Below are positions 1-8,282 of a stretch of DNA of 64,000 nucleotides, piece after piece. The notes under the pieces are model-generated. The model ran no database searches, was not told the DNA's origin, and worked only from the letters and a program-made list of their open reading frames with translations. Source of the stretch: Bradyrhizobium sp. 164 (GTDB lineage Bacteria; Pseudomonadota; Alphaproteobacteria; Rhizobiales; Xanthobacteraceae); assembly GCF_023073715.1 (NCBI RefSeq), contig NZ_JADPKA010000013.1:36726-100725 (forward strand), given 5' to 3'. Both the position numbers and the translations under genes were made by a program. Within the stretch, counting starts at the first letter, position 1; each line of letters begins with the position of its first letter.

Positions 1-176
1 AGGATGTCGAATTTGGTGACGATGCCGACCACCTGCCCGTCATCCTCGACTGGATAGGAGTTGAAATCGTCGCGCTCGAACATCTCGCTGAGTTCGAGCA
101 GGTCGAGATCGCACTGAGCCGTCCGTACGTTGCGTGTCATGTAGCCGCCGACGGTCTGTTCAAGAGACTTGTACAC
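1..176 (-). CDS. CBS-domain protein, truncated by window edge
   Basis: Only the N-terminal ~58 residues lie in the window; the gene runs off the left edge. From a GTG at 176 the minus strand reads MYKSLEQTVGGYMTRNVRTA, followed by a leucine- and glutamate-rich helix and then FNSYPVEDDGQVVGIVTKFD. This is the usual pattern of a CBS (cystathionine beta-synthase) domain: an MTRNV entry strand, then a YPVxDDGxxVGIVT strand-turn. CBS pairs bind adenosyl nucleotides and usually act as regulatory modules. The start overlaps the 3' end of the degraded universal-stress-protein gene by about 17 bases, suggesting a former stress operon. The partner of the domain cannot be seen. Confidence 0.7.
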   Translation of the reverse strand, partial: MYKSLEQTVGGYMTRNVRTAQCDLDLLELSEMFERDDFNSYPVEDDGQVVGIVTKFDI

Positions 177-1043
177 GGCGCGTCCTCCTGGATTGGTCTG
201 GGTTCGCCGGCCGTCGGTGCGACAGGAACATGCAGCGGGCCGATTGCGTCATCAGATGATGCGTGGCGCCGCCGAGGATCAGCTCGCGGAAGCGCGAATG
301 ACCGTAGGCGCCGGCGACGATCAAGCCGGCGCCGATGTTATAGGCGATCTTCTCTAATTGCGCGGCGGCGGTTTGGTTTCTCGCGGCTTCCGGGATGCGC
401 GCGATCGCAGCGAGGCCGTGGCGAGCGAGCCATGTGGCAACGTCCGTGACGCGCCCCATCGCGGCCGAGCCGTCGCCAGCGTATTCCGAAAGCTCGACGA
501 TGGTTATGTCCTTCGCGTTGCGCAGCCTCGGCAATGCATCGACAACCGCCCGCCGTGCCTCGGGCGTGTCCTTCCAGACTATGAGCACGCTACGCACATC
601 GAGCCAGTTGACTCCGTCGGTTATCATCAGGAGCGGCCGGCCAGCCTGCATTACCAGATCCTTCAGGCTTGCAAGCGAAAAGGCATCGGAGAAAGCGGGC
701 TATATCCGCCGCTGACGACGATGTCGGCGCACCGCACCTGCGCCAGGACAAACCGCCTGGGAAAATCCAGGGCGCTGCGCCATTCCGAGTGTCCGCCGCG
801 CGCCTTCGTCGCGGCGCGGATTGCGCCTCCAGCTCGGCAAGGCGTTCCTGACGGAAGCCTGCTCCCGATCGATCAGCCTAGGGCCTCGGCGCCATCTGCG
901 AAATAGAGCGGCGGAGCGAACTGCGCCGCGGCAACGCCGACAATGGTCGCCTCGAACCGCTCGGCGAGTTCGCCCGCGACCTGAAGACGTGCCTCGTTGG
1001 GCTGATCGAGCGCCAGGCTGACCACCACGGTCGGATATGTCAT
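160..1043 (-). pseudogene. Universal stress protein (UspA family), frameshifted
   Basis: The minus strand encodes both halves of a ~280-residue tandem UspA protein, but not in one frame. The N-terminal half starts at an ATG at 1043 (MTYPTVVVSLALDQPNEARL) and reaches a stop near 873. Beyond it, recognisable pieces continue in shifting frames: LIDREQASVR, then RLAELEAQ, then WRSALDFPRRFVLAQVRCAD. The C-terminal Usp domain is open from about 651 to 160, with the nucleotide-binding signature GAYGHSRFRELILGGATHHL. At least three indels are needed to restore one frame. Usp genes of this type are often under FixK2 control in Bradyrhizobium, and a FixK-box-like site lies just upstream. Remaining doubt: sequencing errors could mimic some shifts. 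Confidence 0.75.
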
Positions 1044-1101
1044 CGGGAGCCTCCGGGCAGTACGTTGCTGTGGAAATCTAGCCGCGCCGACGCAAGGCAG
1101 G

Positions 1102-1115
1102 ATGAGGTAGATCAA
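1102..1115 (-). promoter_or_regulatory. Candidate FixK2 box before the usp remnant
   Basis: The minus strand reads TTGATCTACCTCAT, matching the FixK2 consensus TTG(A/C)-N6-(T/G)CAA except for the last base. It lies about 60 bases upstream of the usp start, a sensible distance for class II activation. One mismatch and a short motif make this tentative. Confidence 0.35.
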
Positions 1116-1231
1116 TTTTCGGCGCCCAGTTGGGAGAAATCCGCCGATCAGACATCCGAACTTGCCTCCGGTCCGGCCTTGGGCGAAATTGCCGCCACGG
1201 GACCCCTCCGCGGGAGAATGGGAGCAATAGC

Positions 1232-2749
1232 TTGTCGCTGAGCCGCGTAACGCATCCGCCAGAGGACGCTCGCGGCGAGCATTTCGGCGTCCGGATCGAA
1301 GGCTTTGGCGTCGGCACCTGGGATCTCGATCTCAGGATGCGCGAGCTGGAGTGGTCGGAAACCGCGAGAATGCTGCTCGGCATCGAACGGAATCAACCGG
1401 CGAGCTATGAACTCCTTCTCTCGCGCCTCGGTCCCGCGGACCGCGCGCGCCTGGAGAGCGCGATCGAGCATGTCGTCGACCACGGCGGCGGCTTCGACGT
1501 ATCCTTCAGAGTTGCCAATGCCTCAGGCCTGGGGCGCTGGATTCGCGCCCGGGCAGGTCTCATCCGGGACGACGCCGGTGCCGCCCGCCATCTCAGCGGC
1601 ATCTTTCTCGACGTCAACGAGGAGAAACAGGTTGAGGAGGCACTGCGCACCCGCGAGACTCACCTCCAGTCGATCCTCCAGACCATTCCCGATGCAATGA
1701 TCGTCATCGACGGCCACGGCATCATCCAGCTCTTCAGCACGGCGGCCGAGCGCCTGTTCGGCTGGCCCGAGCAGGAGGCCATCGGCCAGAACGTCAGCAT
1801 CCTGATGCCTGAGCCCGACTGCACCCGCCACGACGGCTACATCGCGCGCTACCGCACCACCGGAGATCCGCATATCATCGGCATCGGGCGTATCGTGACA
1901 GGCAAGCGCCGCGACGGAATCACCTTTCCGATGCATCTGGCGATCGGCGAGATGCAGTCGGGCGCCGAGCCTTATTTCACCGGATTCATCCGCGACCTCA
2001 CCGAGCATCAACAGACCCAGGCGCGGCTCCAGGAATTGCAGTCCGAGCTCGTCCATGTCTCGCGGCTGACCGCGATGGGCGAGATGGCCTCTGCGCTCGC
2101 CCACGAGCTCAACCAGCCGCTGGCGGCGATCAGCAATTATATGAAGGGCTCACGACGGCTGCTCGCCGGCAGCAGCGATCCGAACACACGGAAGATCGAA
2201 AGCGCGCTGGACCGCGCCGCCGAACAGGCGTTGCGCGCCGGCCAGATCATCCGGCGCTTACGCGACTTCGTGTCTCGCGGCGAGTCCGAGAAGCGGGTCG
2301 AGAGCCTGTCCAAGCTGATCGAGGAAGCCGGCGCGCTTGGGCTTGCCGGCGCCCGCGAGCAGAACGTGCAGCTCCGCTTCAATCTCGATCCGGACGCCGA
2401 TCTCGTCCTCGCCGACCGGGTGCAGATCCAGCAAGTCCTGGTCAATCTGTTTCGCAATGCGCTGGAAGCGATGGCGCAGTCGCCGCGGCGCGAGCTCGTT
2501 ATTGGCAACAGCCGCATCGCCGATGATGTGATCGAAGTGGAGGTGTCCGACAGCGGGTCCGGCTTCCAGGGCGACGTCATTTCAAACCTGTTTCAAACCT
2601 TCTTCACCACCAAGGAGACCGGCATGGGCGTGGGACTGTCCATCAGCCGCTCCATCATCGAGGCTCACGGCGGCCGCATGTGGGCCGAGAGCAACGCATC
2701 GGGTGGCGCAACATTCCGCTTCACCCTCCCGGCAGCCGACGAGAACTGA
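1232..2749 (+). CDS. fixL: FixL, haem-based oxygen-sensing histidine kinase
   Basis: FixL phosphorylates FixJ when oxygen leaves its haem. I choose the TTG at 1232 because it has a GGGAG ribosome site ~8 bases upstream and gives exactly 505 aa, the length of B. japonicum FixL; the longer reading from 1130 adds an unlikely N-terminus. Visible domains: a first PAS domain (~20-130), a haem-PAS (~140-255) with His200 in CTRHDGYI as proximal ligand and Arg220 in GIGRIV as the distal arginine, an HisKA box MGEMASALAHELNQPLAAIS with His291, and an HATPase with NLFRNALEAM and MGVGLSISRSIIEAHGG near the C-terminus. No transmembrane segment is apparent, so it should be cytosolic as in Bradyrhizobium. 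The fixJ start follows three bases after the stop. Confidence 0.96.
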   Translation: MSLSRVTHPPEDARGEHFGVRIEGFGVGTWDLDLRMRELEWSETARMLLGIERNQPASYELLLSRLGPADRARLESAIEHVVDHGGGFDVSFRVANASGLGRWIRARAGLIRDDAGAARHLSGIFLDVNEEKQVEEALRTRETHLQSILQTIPDAMIVIDGHGIIQLFSTAAERLFGWPEQEAIGQNVSILMPEPDCTRHDGYIARYRTTGDPHIIGIGRIVTGKRRDGITFPMHLAIGEMQSGAEPYFTGFIRDLTEHQQTQARLQELQSELVHVSRLTAMGEMASALAHELNQPLAAISNYMKGSRRLLAGSSDPNTRKIESALDRAAEQALRAGQIIRRLRDFVSRGESEKRVESLSKLIEEAGALGLAGAREQNVQLRFNLDPDADLVLADRVQIQQVLVNLFRNALEAMAQSPRRELVIGNSRIADDVIEVEVSDSGSGFQGDVISNLFQTFFTTKETGMGVGLSISRSIIEAHGGRMWAESNASGGATFRFTLPAADEN

Positions 2750-2752
2750 TTC

Positions 2753-3370
2753 ATGACAACCAAGGGACATGTCTACGTCATCGACGACGACGAGGCGATG
2801 CGGGACTCGCTGAACTTCCTGCTGGATTCCTGCGGCTTCGGCGTCACCCTATTCGACAATGCGCAAGGCTTCCTCGGCGGCCTGCCCGGCCTCGCCTTCG
2901 GCTGCGTGGTCTCGGACATCCGCATGCCGGGCGTTGACGGAATCGAGCTTCTCAAGTGCATGAAGGCGCAGCACAGTCCGTTCCCGATCGTGATCATGAC
3001 CGGTCACGGCGACGTGCCGCTCGCAGTCGAAGCGATGAAGCTTGGTGCGGTCGACTTCCTGGAAAAGCCGTTCGAGGACGACCGCCTCGTCACCATGATC
3101 GAGGCCGCGATCCGCCGGGCCGAACCGGTCGCCAAGAACGAGGCTATCGCGCAGGATATGGCCGCCCGTGTGGCCTCGTTGAGCCCGCGCGAGCACCAGA
3201 TCATGGAGGGGCTGATCGCAGGTCTCTCCAATAAGCTGATCGCCCGCGAATACGACATCAGCCCGCGCACGATCGAGGTCTACCGGGCCAATGTGATGAC
3301 CAAGATGCAGGCCAACAGCCTCTCGGAACTGGTCCGGCTGGCGATGCGCGCCGGCATGCTGAAGGATTGA
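2753..3370 (+). CDS. fixJ: FixJ, response regulator of FixL
   Basis: A 205-aa two-domain regulator, the same length as B. japonicum FixJ. The receiver domain (~1-125) shows the acidic pocket VIDDDE, the phospho-acceptor Asp55 in CVVSDIRMPG, the conserved Thr/Ser in IVIMTGHGD and Lys in FLEKPF. The C-terminal LuxR/NarL helix-turn-helix (~140-200) reads LSPREHQIMEGLIAGLSNKL and ISPRTIEVYRANVMTKMQA. The ATG follows the fixL stop by three bases, so the two are co-transcribed and probably translationally linked. Phosphorylated FixJ activates fixK2 in Bradyrhizobium. Confidence 0.96.
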   Translation: MTTKGHVYVIDDDEAMRDSLNFLLDSCGFGVTLFDNAQGFLGGLPGLAFGCVVSDIRMPGVDGIELLKCMKAQHSPFPIVIMTGHGDVPLAVEAMKLGAVDFLEKPFEDDRLVTMIEAAIRRAEPVAKNEAIAQDMAARVASLSPREHQIMEGLIAGLSNKLIAREYDISPRTIEVYRANVMTKMQANSLSELVRLAMRAGMLKD

Positions 3371-3414
3371 GGCAGGTCAAGGCACGTGTGCGGGCCTGTG
3401 GTAGCCACGCAGGC

Positions 3415-3834
3415 ATGATCGAGATCGGCTCGCCCCATCAGCGGCCCCCAGGCGCATCGGCAAAGCCCACCGTCTACGTGGTCGACGACGATGCCGCTGT
3501 GCTGGGATCCCTGCGCTTCCTGCTGGAAACCGAGGGCTTTGCCGTGCGGACCTTCAGGAGCGCTCCGGCGCTGCTCAATGCGACGACCCCGCCCGGCGCG
3601 GACTGCTACGTGATCGACTACAAGATGCCTGACATCAATGGCATCGAGTTGGCCTGGCGGCTGCGCCAATCCGACGCCGACAGGCCCGTGATCCTGATCA
3701 CCGGCTATCCCGACGGAAATATCTCGGTAAAGGCAGCGGCGGCAGGGATCACGGACGTGATTTTGAAGCCGCTCCTCGATGAAAACCTGGCGAAATGCAT
3801 CCGCCACGCCATCCAGGACAGGCGCGGCCACTGA
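3415..3834 (+). CDS. frrA: FrrA-type single-domain response regulator
   Basis: A 139-aa protein made of little more than one receiver domain: VYVVDDDAAVLGSLRFLLE supplies the acidic pocket, CYVIDYKMPDINGIEL the phospho-acceptor Asp, ILITGYPD the Thr and VILKPL the Lys. There is no DNA-binding domain. It sits between fixJ and fixK2, exactly where B. japonicum carries frrA (bll2758). The ATG at 3415 is preferred; a TTG at 3367 overlapping the fixJ stop would lengthen it by 16 residues. It may act as a phosphate sink or as a partner for another kinase; this is inferred from the architecture only. Confidence 0.85.
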   Translation: MIEIGSPHQRPPGASAKPTVYVVDDDAAVLGSLRFLLETEGFAVRTFRSAPALLNATTPPGADCYVIDYKMPDINGIELAWRLRQSDADRPVILITGYPDGNISVKAAAAGITDVILKPLLDENLAKCIRHAIQDRRGH

Positions 3835-3855
3835 CCTACGGGATTCTCCGTAGGT
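3834..3855. promoter_or_regulatory. Perfect inverted repeat ahead of fixK2
   Basis: ACCTACGG, a six-base spacer, then CCGTAGGT: two perfect 8-base arms that overlap the frrA stop codon and lie ~82 bases before the fixK2 start. The position fits a binding site for dimeric phospho-FixJ in the fixK2 promoter; a short hairpin terminator for the upstream operon is the alternative, but there is no T-run. Confidence 0.5.
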
Positions 3856-3937
3856 AAACCTCCTTAAGATATCGCTCGAAATTTCCGGATCGCGCGATCC
3901 CGCGTACCAATGCACCATCACAACGGAGATGGCGCAG

Positions 3938-4636
3938 ATGCTGACCCAGACGCTCAAGACCCAGGCGATTAAGACGCAAACCGGCGGTAAGATCGCTCCC
4001 GCGCGTTCCGTTTCCGAACAATTCGGCGCGATCGCCGGACATGCCGGCCTCGTTGCCACCGAGTTCTCTTATCGCAAGGACGAGGAGATCTATGGCGGGG
4101 ATGAGCCCGCCGAATATGTCTATCAGGTCGTCTCCGGCGCGGTGCGCAGCTACAAGCTGCTCTCCGACGGCCGCCGTCAGATCGGCGCGTTCCATCTTCC
4201 CGGTGACGTGTTCGGCCTCGAACCCGGCCAGACGCATCGCCTTGCGGCCGAAGCGATTATCGCTACCAGCGTACGCCTCGTGGAGCGAGCCAGCCTCGAA
4301 AGGTCCGCCAGCACCGACGTACAGGTCGCGCGCAAGCTCTGGGTCATGACGGCGGGCGAGCTGCGTCACGCCGAAGATCACATGTTGCTGCTGGGGCGCA
4401 AGACGGCGATGGAGCGTGTTGCAACCTTCCTGCTCGAAATGGATCGCCGCCTCGCCGTCGCCGGCATGATGGCACTGCCGATGTGTCGGCGCGATATCGG
4501 CGACTATCTCGGCCTCACGCTCGAGACCGTGTCGCGCGCGCTCTCGCAGCTTCACGCAAAGCGCATACTCGGCTTCTCCGGCGCCCGCCAGATCGTACTG
4601 CGCAACCGCCAGCGCCTGCACAATCTCGATGCCTGA
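3938..4636 (+). CDS. fixK2: FixK2, CRP/FNR-family activator
   Basis: A 232-aa Crp/FNR regulator that activates microaerobic genes (fixNOQP, haem genes, rpoN1) in Bradyrhizobium. The ATG at 3938 is chosen because GGAG lies nine bases upstream; it also places the redox-sensitive cysteine (PMCRRDIGDYLG) at position 183, as in B. japonicum. An ATG at 3929 abuts the ribosome site and is less likely. The N-terminal beta-roll (~40-120) includes YVYQVVSGAVRSYKLLSDGR and FHLPGDVFGLE; the N-terminal Cys cluster of oxygen-sensing FNR is absent, as expected for FixK2. The recognition helix region is LGLTLETVSRALSQLH (~192-207). Confidence 0.95.
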   Translation: MLTQTLKTQAIKTQTGGKIAPARSVSEQFGAIAGHAGLVATEFSYRKDEEIYGGDEPAEYVYQVVSGAVRSYKLLSDGRRQIGAFHLPGDVFGLEPGQTHRLAAEAIIATSVRLVERASLERSASTDVQVARKLWVMTAGELRHAEDHMLLLGRKTAMERVATFLLEMDRRLAVAGMMALPMCRRDIGDYLGLTLETVSRALSQLHAKRILGFSGARQIVLRNRQRLHNLDA

Positions 4637-5092
4637 TCGCTTTCACCCGGCCGCGTTTCTCCTCTCCGACTTGGCCCGCCGAACGCATTTTGGTGGGCCT
4701 TTCTTGCCGCAATCAAGCCGCGGGCTGCGTTTCCGGCCAAGAGGATCAGAGTTGCCAAAACGTGTGCCAACTGCTCCGGCGGAGTTGAAGCCCAAAACGA
4801 CCAAACCGGTTCGACCTCTCCCATCAGGTTGTGGCCTAGCAGCCGGCCTGACGTTACGGTGCGCGCAGGCGAATGCGGCGCGGATGTTGACGTCCTCTAG
4901 ATCATCCTGATTTTCGCGGTACTGGGCCTGCTGGCAGCTCTCGCACCAGTGACGCTGGTCTGGATCTCAGTCCGGGTCCTTCAATGCCGAATCCTGAAGA
5001 CAACTTTGTCGAGCCCGCCGCAATCTCCCCTATGAGGCCGACTGGACGACAGATGGGACCCTCGGCTTGGACCGACTTTCCGCCGCAAGACG
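4637..5092. other. Gene-poor stretch after fixK2
   Basis: No supported gene. Around 4890-4990 the plus strand can be read as a short hydrophobic stretch (LIFAVLGLLAALAPVTLVWI) with no start or downstream continuation, possibly a membrane-protein remnant. Short open frames elsewhere look like chance. Confidence 0.4.
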
Positions 5093-5641
5093 CTACGGGC
5101 GTCCGATCAAGTAGCCTTGCATCTCATCAGAGCCCTCCTGGACAAGGAGCGACATTTGGACCTTCGTTTCGATCCCTTCAGCAAGCACCGGCACGCCAAG
5201 ACCCTGAGCGAGCCGATGACAGCGCGAACGATGGCCAACGATCGCTCGTTCTGTCCAAGCGAGGCAACGGATGCCCGATAGATCTTGATCCGGTCGAGAG
5301 GGAAGGCCTCGATGGTAGGACAACGAGGAATACCCGGTCCCGAAGTCGTCCAGCGCGATCAGGATGCCGAGGCTCTTGAGCGATTGCATCGTCTTCTTCG
5401 CGCGCAAGACATCCTCGATCAGCACGCCTTCGGTGATCTCGAGCTCGAGGCCGGCCAGCGACAGCCCGCTTTCGCCCAGCGCCTTTCGGACTTGCGCATC
5501 GAGGTTCTCCCTGCGGAATTGCGCGGCCGAGACGTTGACGGCGATCCTCAAGAGTCGGTTCCACGACGCGGCCTCACGGCAAGCTTCCATCAGCACCCGG
5601 TCGTCAATCTGGGCATCGAACAGCCTCAGAGCGCCGCTCAC
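5093..5641 (-). pseudogene. EAL-domain (c-di-GMP phosphodiesterase) remnant
   Basis: The minus strand encodes a fragment of an EAL domain: AVNVSAAQFRRENL, LELEITEGVLIED and IALDDFGTGYSSLSY are conserved EAL blocks, followed by LGVPVLAEGIETKVQMSLL and GYLIGRP. Between SSLSY and LAQGLGVPV the reading frame is lost for ~40 residues: the expected leucine-aspartate motif is replaced by an arginine-rich stretch, while a neighbouring frame resembles the missing part. The N-terminal EAL signature itself and any GGDEF or sensor domain are absent. A full EAL protein needs ~240 residues for this domain alone, so this is a truncated, double-frameshifted relic. Confidence 0.75.
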
Positions 5642-6162
5642 GCCGCTTAAGCGCGATCAGCCTACCGCCAAAAAGGCCTTGCCCGCTCAGGCATGTCGAG
5701 GGGATATCGCATGACAGAACTGTCGGGTGGGACGCGCTTTTTGAAGCCAAGCGACCGGGGCGGAAAGTTCCGGCAGGCGATCGCCCATGGAAACAAAGCC
5801 ATTACGGATCGGTCCGCCACTTGGGGCTTCTCGGAGAGAGCCGATCCGCTCACCATCCCTCCAAGGTGAACGCGAGCGACCGTTTCGCCCAGAACAAGGC
5901 GAGAGGGCCGCTCGGCGGAGCACAACCAGGACACAGAAAGCGAGGCCGTCGGAGGTGGCACCAGGGGGTGGCGCGATGAATATCGCAACCGCCCGGCCAG
6001 GTCTTCGGCGGGATAGCGACGCTGTGGCCCTGCCGGCAATCGTCAAAACACCCAGAAGCCCGCAAGGCAACCCCGGTGAACTTACCGAGACAACTGGTCT
6101 CCACGAGGTCCTAACTGGTTCTGCACGATATAACCAGTGTTGAATGTCGCTCGCAACCGAGA
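5642..6162. other. Intergenic, no gene seen
   Basis: About 520 bases between the EAL remnant and the P450 gene. Both strands carry only short arginine/proline-rich frames typical of GC-rich shadows. No repeat or RNA signature was recognised. Confidence 0.4.
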
Positions 6163-7398
6163 CTAACCTGGAATCTGCACCGGCAGTGCGGAATAACCGT
6201 GCACAAAATTGGATTGAACTCGCTCCGGTTCGCCGACCACCTTTACCTCCAGAGATCGCTTCAGCATCTCCTGCCACAGGACTTTCAGCTGCAGCTCTGC
6301 AAGATGCCTACCCATGCAACGATGAATCCCAAAGCCAAAAGAGAGATGTTGCCGTACATGTTCTCGATCGATGATGAAGCTGTTGGGGCTAGCAATAGCG
6401 TCGTCGTCTCGGTTGCCAGAGATGTACCACATCACAACTTTATCGCCTCGCCTGATTTGCTTGTGCCCTATCGTGAAATCGTCCACAGCGGTCCGGCGCA
6501 TATGCGCGATAGGCGTTTGGTATCGTATAATCTCGGATACCGCCCCCGGCATTAGCGAAGCATCATCGCGGAGTTTTCGCAGTTGGGACGGATTTTGACT
6601 CATGAACAAGACGCCACCCGTAATTGAGTTGCGCGTAGTATCGTTACCTCCAACAATCAGCAGAATGAGGTTGCCCAGGAACTCACATGGCTCCATGTTT
6701 CGGGTCGCCGGTGAATGCGCCATCATAGAGATTAGGTCAGCGCGCGGCTCGGATTTTGCCCGTTCGCTCCAAAGCCGTGTGAAATAGTCCAAGCACTCGG
6801 ACAGCACCGCCTTTCGCTTTTCCCAGCTGTCGATCTGGTGGCCCATTTGTGGACTCAAGGCGGCTACGTCCGACCAGTAGGTCAGCAGCCGTCGATCTTG
6901 AAATGGAAAGTCGAACAGCGTGGCCAGCATTTGGGTCGTCTCGATGGAGACTCTATCGACCCAGTTGAAGGTATCATTGCGCGGCAAACCGTCCAAGATC
7001 TTCTGAACCCGCGAGCGGATCAAGCCTTCAAGCTTCGCCAGGTTCTCCGATGCCGCGATCGGACTGACAGTCTTACGCTGCTGAGCATGGACAGGAGGAC
7101 TCATCTTAATAAAACTGGGACTCCAATACTTCTGCGGCGGGTCCACAATTGTGACGCTTCGCTCTGACGAGAATATTGTGTGATTTGAATCCACGGCTAC
7201 GATGTCGCGGTATTTCGTTATCGACCAATATGGACCGTACGGGCTGTCTTCGCAATAATGGACGGGATCTTCCCTTCTCAGCCGCTCGAAACAAGACCAA
7301 ACGGTATCATCTTCAAAGCGCTTGGGCTCGCTTACATCAAGGCGGCTCAGCGGGATGTCAGCCTCCTCGCAAGCGTTCTCTGCCGATAAGTCTGTCAT
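6163..7398 (-). CDS. Cytochrome P450, CYP153-like
   Basis: A 411-aa soluble bacterial P450 with all hallmark motifs: the I-helix oxygen-binding region LLIVGGNDTTRNS, the K-helix ExxR in EIIRYQTP, and the haem-cysteine loop LSFGFGIHRCMGRHLAE. The K-helix region (IAHMRRTAVDDF) and the block GDKVVMWYISGNRDDD resemble CYP153-type hydroxylases more than the CYP112/114/117 gibberellin-operon enzymes found in rhizobial islands; this family placement is from memory of motifs and is moderate. No ferredoxin or reductase gene is adjacent, so redox partners must come from elsewhere. An upstream in-frame ATG at 7443 would add 15 residues; neither start has a strong ribosome site. Substrate unknown; a fatty-acid or terpene-type oxidation is only a guess. 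Confidence 0.85.
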   Translation of the reverse strand: MTDLSAENACEEADIPLSRLDVSEPKRFEDDTVWSCFERLRREDPVHYCEDSPYGPYWSITKYRDIVAVDSNHTIFSSERSVTIVDPPQKYWSPSFIKMSPPVHAQQRKTVSPIAASENLAKLEGLIRSRVQKILDGLPRNDTFNWVDRVSIETTQMLATLFDFPFQDRRLLTYWSDVAALSPQMGHQIDSWEKRKAVLSECLDYFTRLWSERAKSEPRADLISMMAHSPATRNMEPCEFLGNLILLIVGGNDTTRNSITGGVLFMSQNPSQLRKLRDDASLMPGAVSEIIRYQTPIAHMRRTAVDDFTIGHKQIRRGDKVVMWYISGNRDDDAIASPNSFIIDREHVRQHLSFGFGIHRCMGRHLAELQLKVLWQEMLKRSLEVKVVGEPERVQSNFVHGYSALPVQIPG

Positions 7399-7955
7399 GA
7401 TTGTCTCGCGGACATTGGCGGCAATTTTGAAAGCTCGGCTCATGCGCTATTTGCACTCGCATGGAAGCTCGGTCGAAACACAACGAGCTGGGCCCTACAG
7501 TAACAATGTGTGACGCATGTCCATGGCTCGGCTTCGCGAGAGCTCGCACAATCGTCAGAACTCTGAAATTACCTTACGGCCGAAGTTACTTGGGAACTTG
7601 GTTCGGCCCCCGTCGATAAAGAATAGTGGAAAGGCGAGCGAAGCTCCCCTATCAAGATTGGGGAGGCGCGCGAACTCGCTTTTGTGGTAGTCAACATCAG
7701 GCGCAAGCACTCGCCGCGATGGCACCCAGCGGCACGCCCGGTTGCCACTCGACTACTTATATTGCGCGAGCAGATGGGACCCTAATCACGGTAGGGACTA
7801 AGAAGAGAGCGCGGTTTGCCAAGGACACTCGTTTCCTTCACTCGCGATGCGGGCTTTCGTAGAATGAATGAACAGGAGACCAAACCGGCGATCGTGCGCG
7901 AGCCGGACGAAGAGTAAACTAACCTGACGTCACAACTGGCACTAAAGTAGCGTCC
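7399..7955. other. Intergenic between divergent P450 and gcrA-like genes
   Basis: About 560 bases with no supported gene. It should hold the divergent promoters of the P450 (-) and the GcrA-like gene (+). A TGGCAC-N8-GC element at 7937-7951 was inspected and is probably chance, because its predicted transcription start would fall inside the downstream gene. Confidence 0.4.
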
Positions 7956-8282
7956 ATGCGCTGGAATAAAAGAGAATTGGCACAGCTGGAAAAGCTCTGG
8001 GCCGCGGGACGGAGTGCCGCGCAGATCGCGCGTCATCTCGAGTGCAGTCGCAACGCAGTTTGCGGCAGGCTAGCTCGGTTGGGCCTCACTCGAGGTCACA
8101 AGCCACCAACAGCAAAACCCAAGATTAGACCCGCCCCGAAGCGAGGGCCGACGGCGATGGCGGCTGGTCGCGATTGCGTCGGAAAGAAGCTGTCGCAAAA
8201 GGCGCTAGATAGCCAGCCTCAGGAAATGAGCAAGCGGCAGCTTTACGCGATGCTAGCTGAGGCAGTCAGGAATACCGCGTAG
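7956..8282 (+). CDS. Short GcrA-like DNA-binding protein
   Basis: A 108-aa basic protein. Residues ~1-45 (MRWNKRELAQLEKLWAAGRS, then QIARHLE, then NAVCGRLARLGL) match the N-terminal helix-turn-helix of the GcrA cell-cycle regulator family, which normally begins W-(T/N)-x-E-x-V-x-x-L-K-K-L-W and contains SRNAVxGKxxRLGL. The remainder is a lysine/proline-rich linker and a short helix; the cysteine-containing C-terminal part of full GcrA (~170 aa) is missing. GcrA binds methylated DNA and sigma-70 to drive cell-cycle genes in alphaproteobacteria; short paralogues are frequent in Bradyrhizobium mobile DNA. A role in bacteroid cell-cycle change is speculation. Confidence 0.7.
   Translation: MRWNKRELAQLEKLWAAGRSAAQIARHLECSRNAVCGRLARLGLTRGHKPPTAKPKIRPAPKRGPTAMAAGRDCVGKKLSQKALDSQPQEMSKRQLYAMLAEAVRNTA

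Noticed and set aside
4848..4860. CTGACGTTACGGT shared with the element at 19503-19533
   Set aside because: Thirteen-base identities are expected many times by chance in 64 kb and the flanks do not match.
7731..7745. GGCACGCCCGGTTGC as sigma-54 promoter
   Set aside because: GG and GC are 11 bases apart instead of 10.
7937..7951. TGGCACTAAAGTAGC before the GcrA-like gene as a sigma-54 promoter
   Set aside because: Spacing fits, but the transcription start would fall ~7 bases inside the coding sequence and the -12 half is poor.
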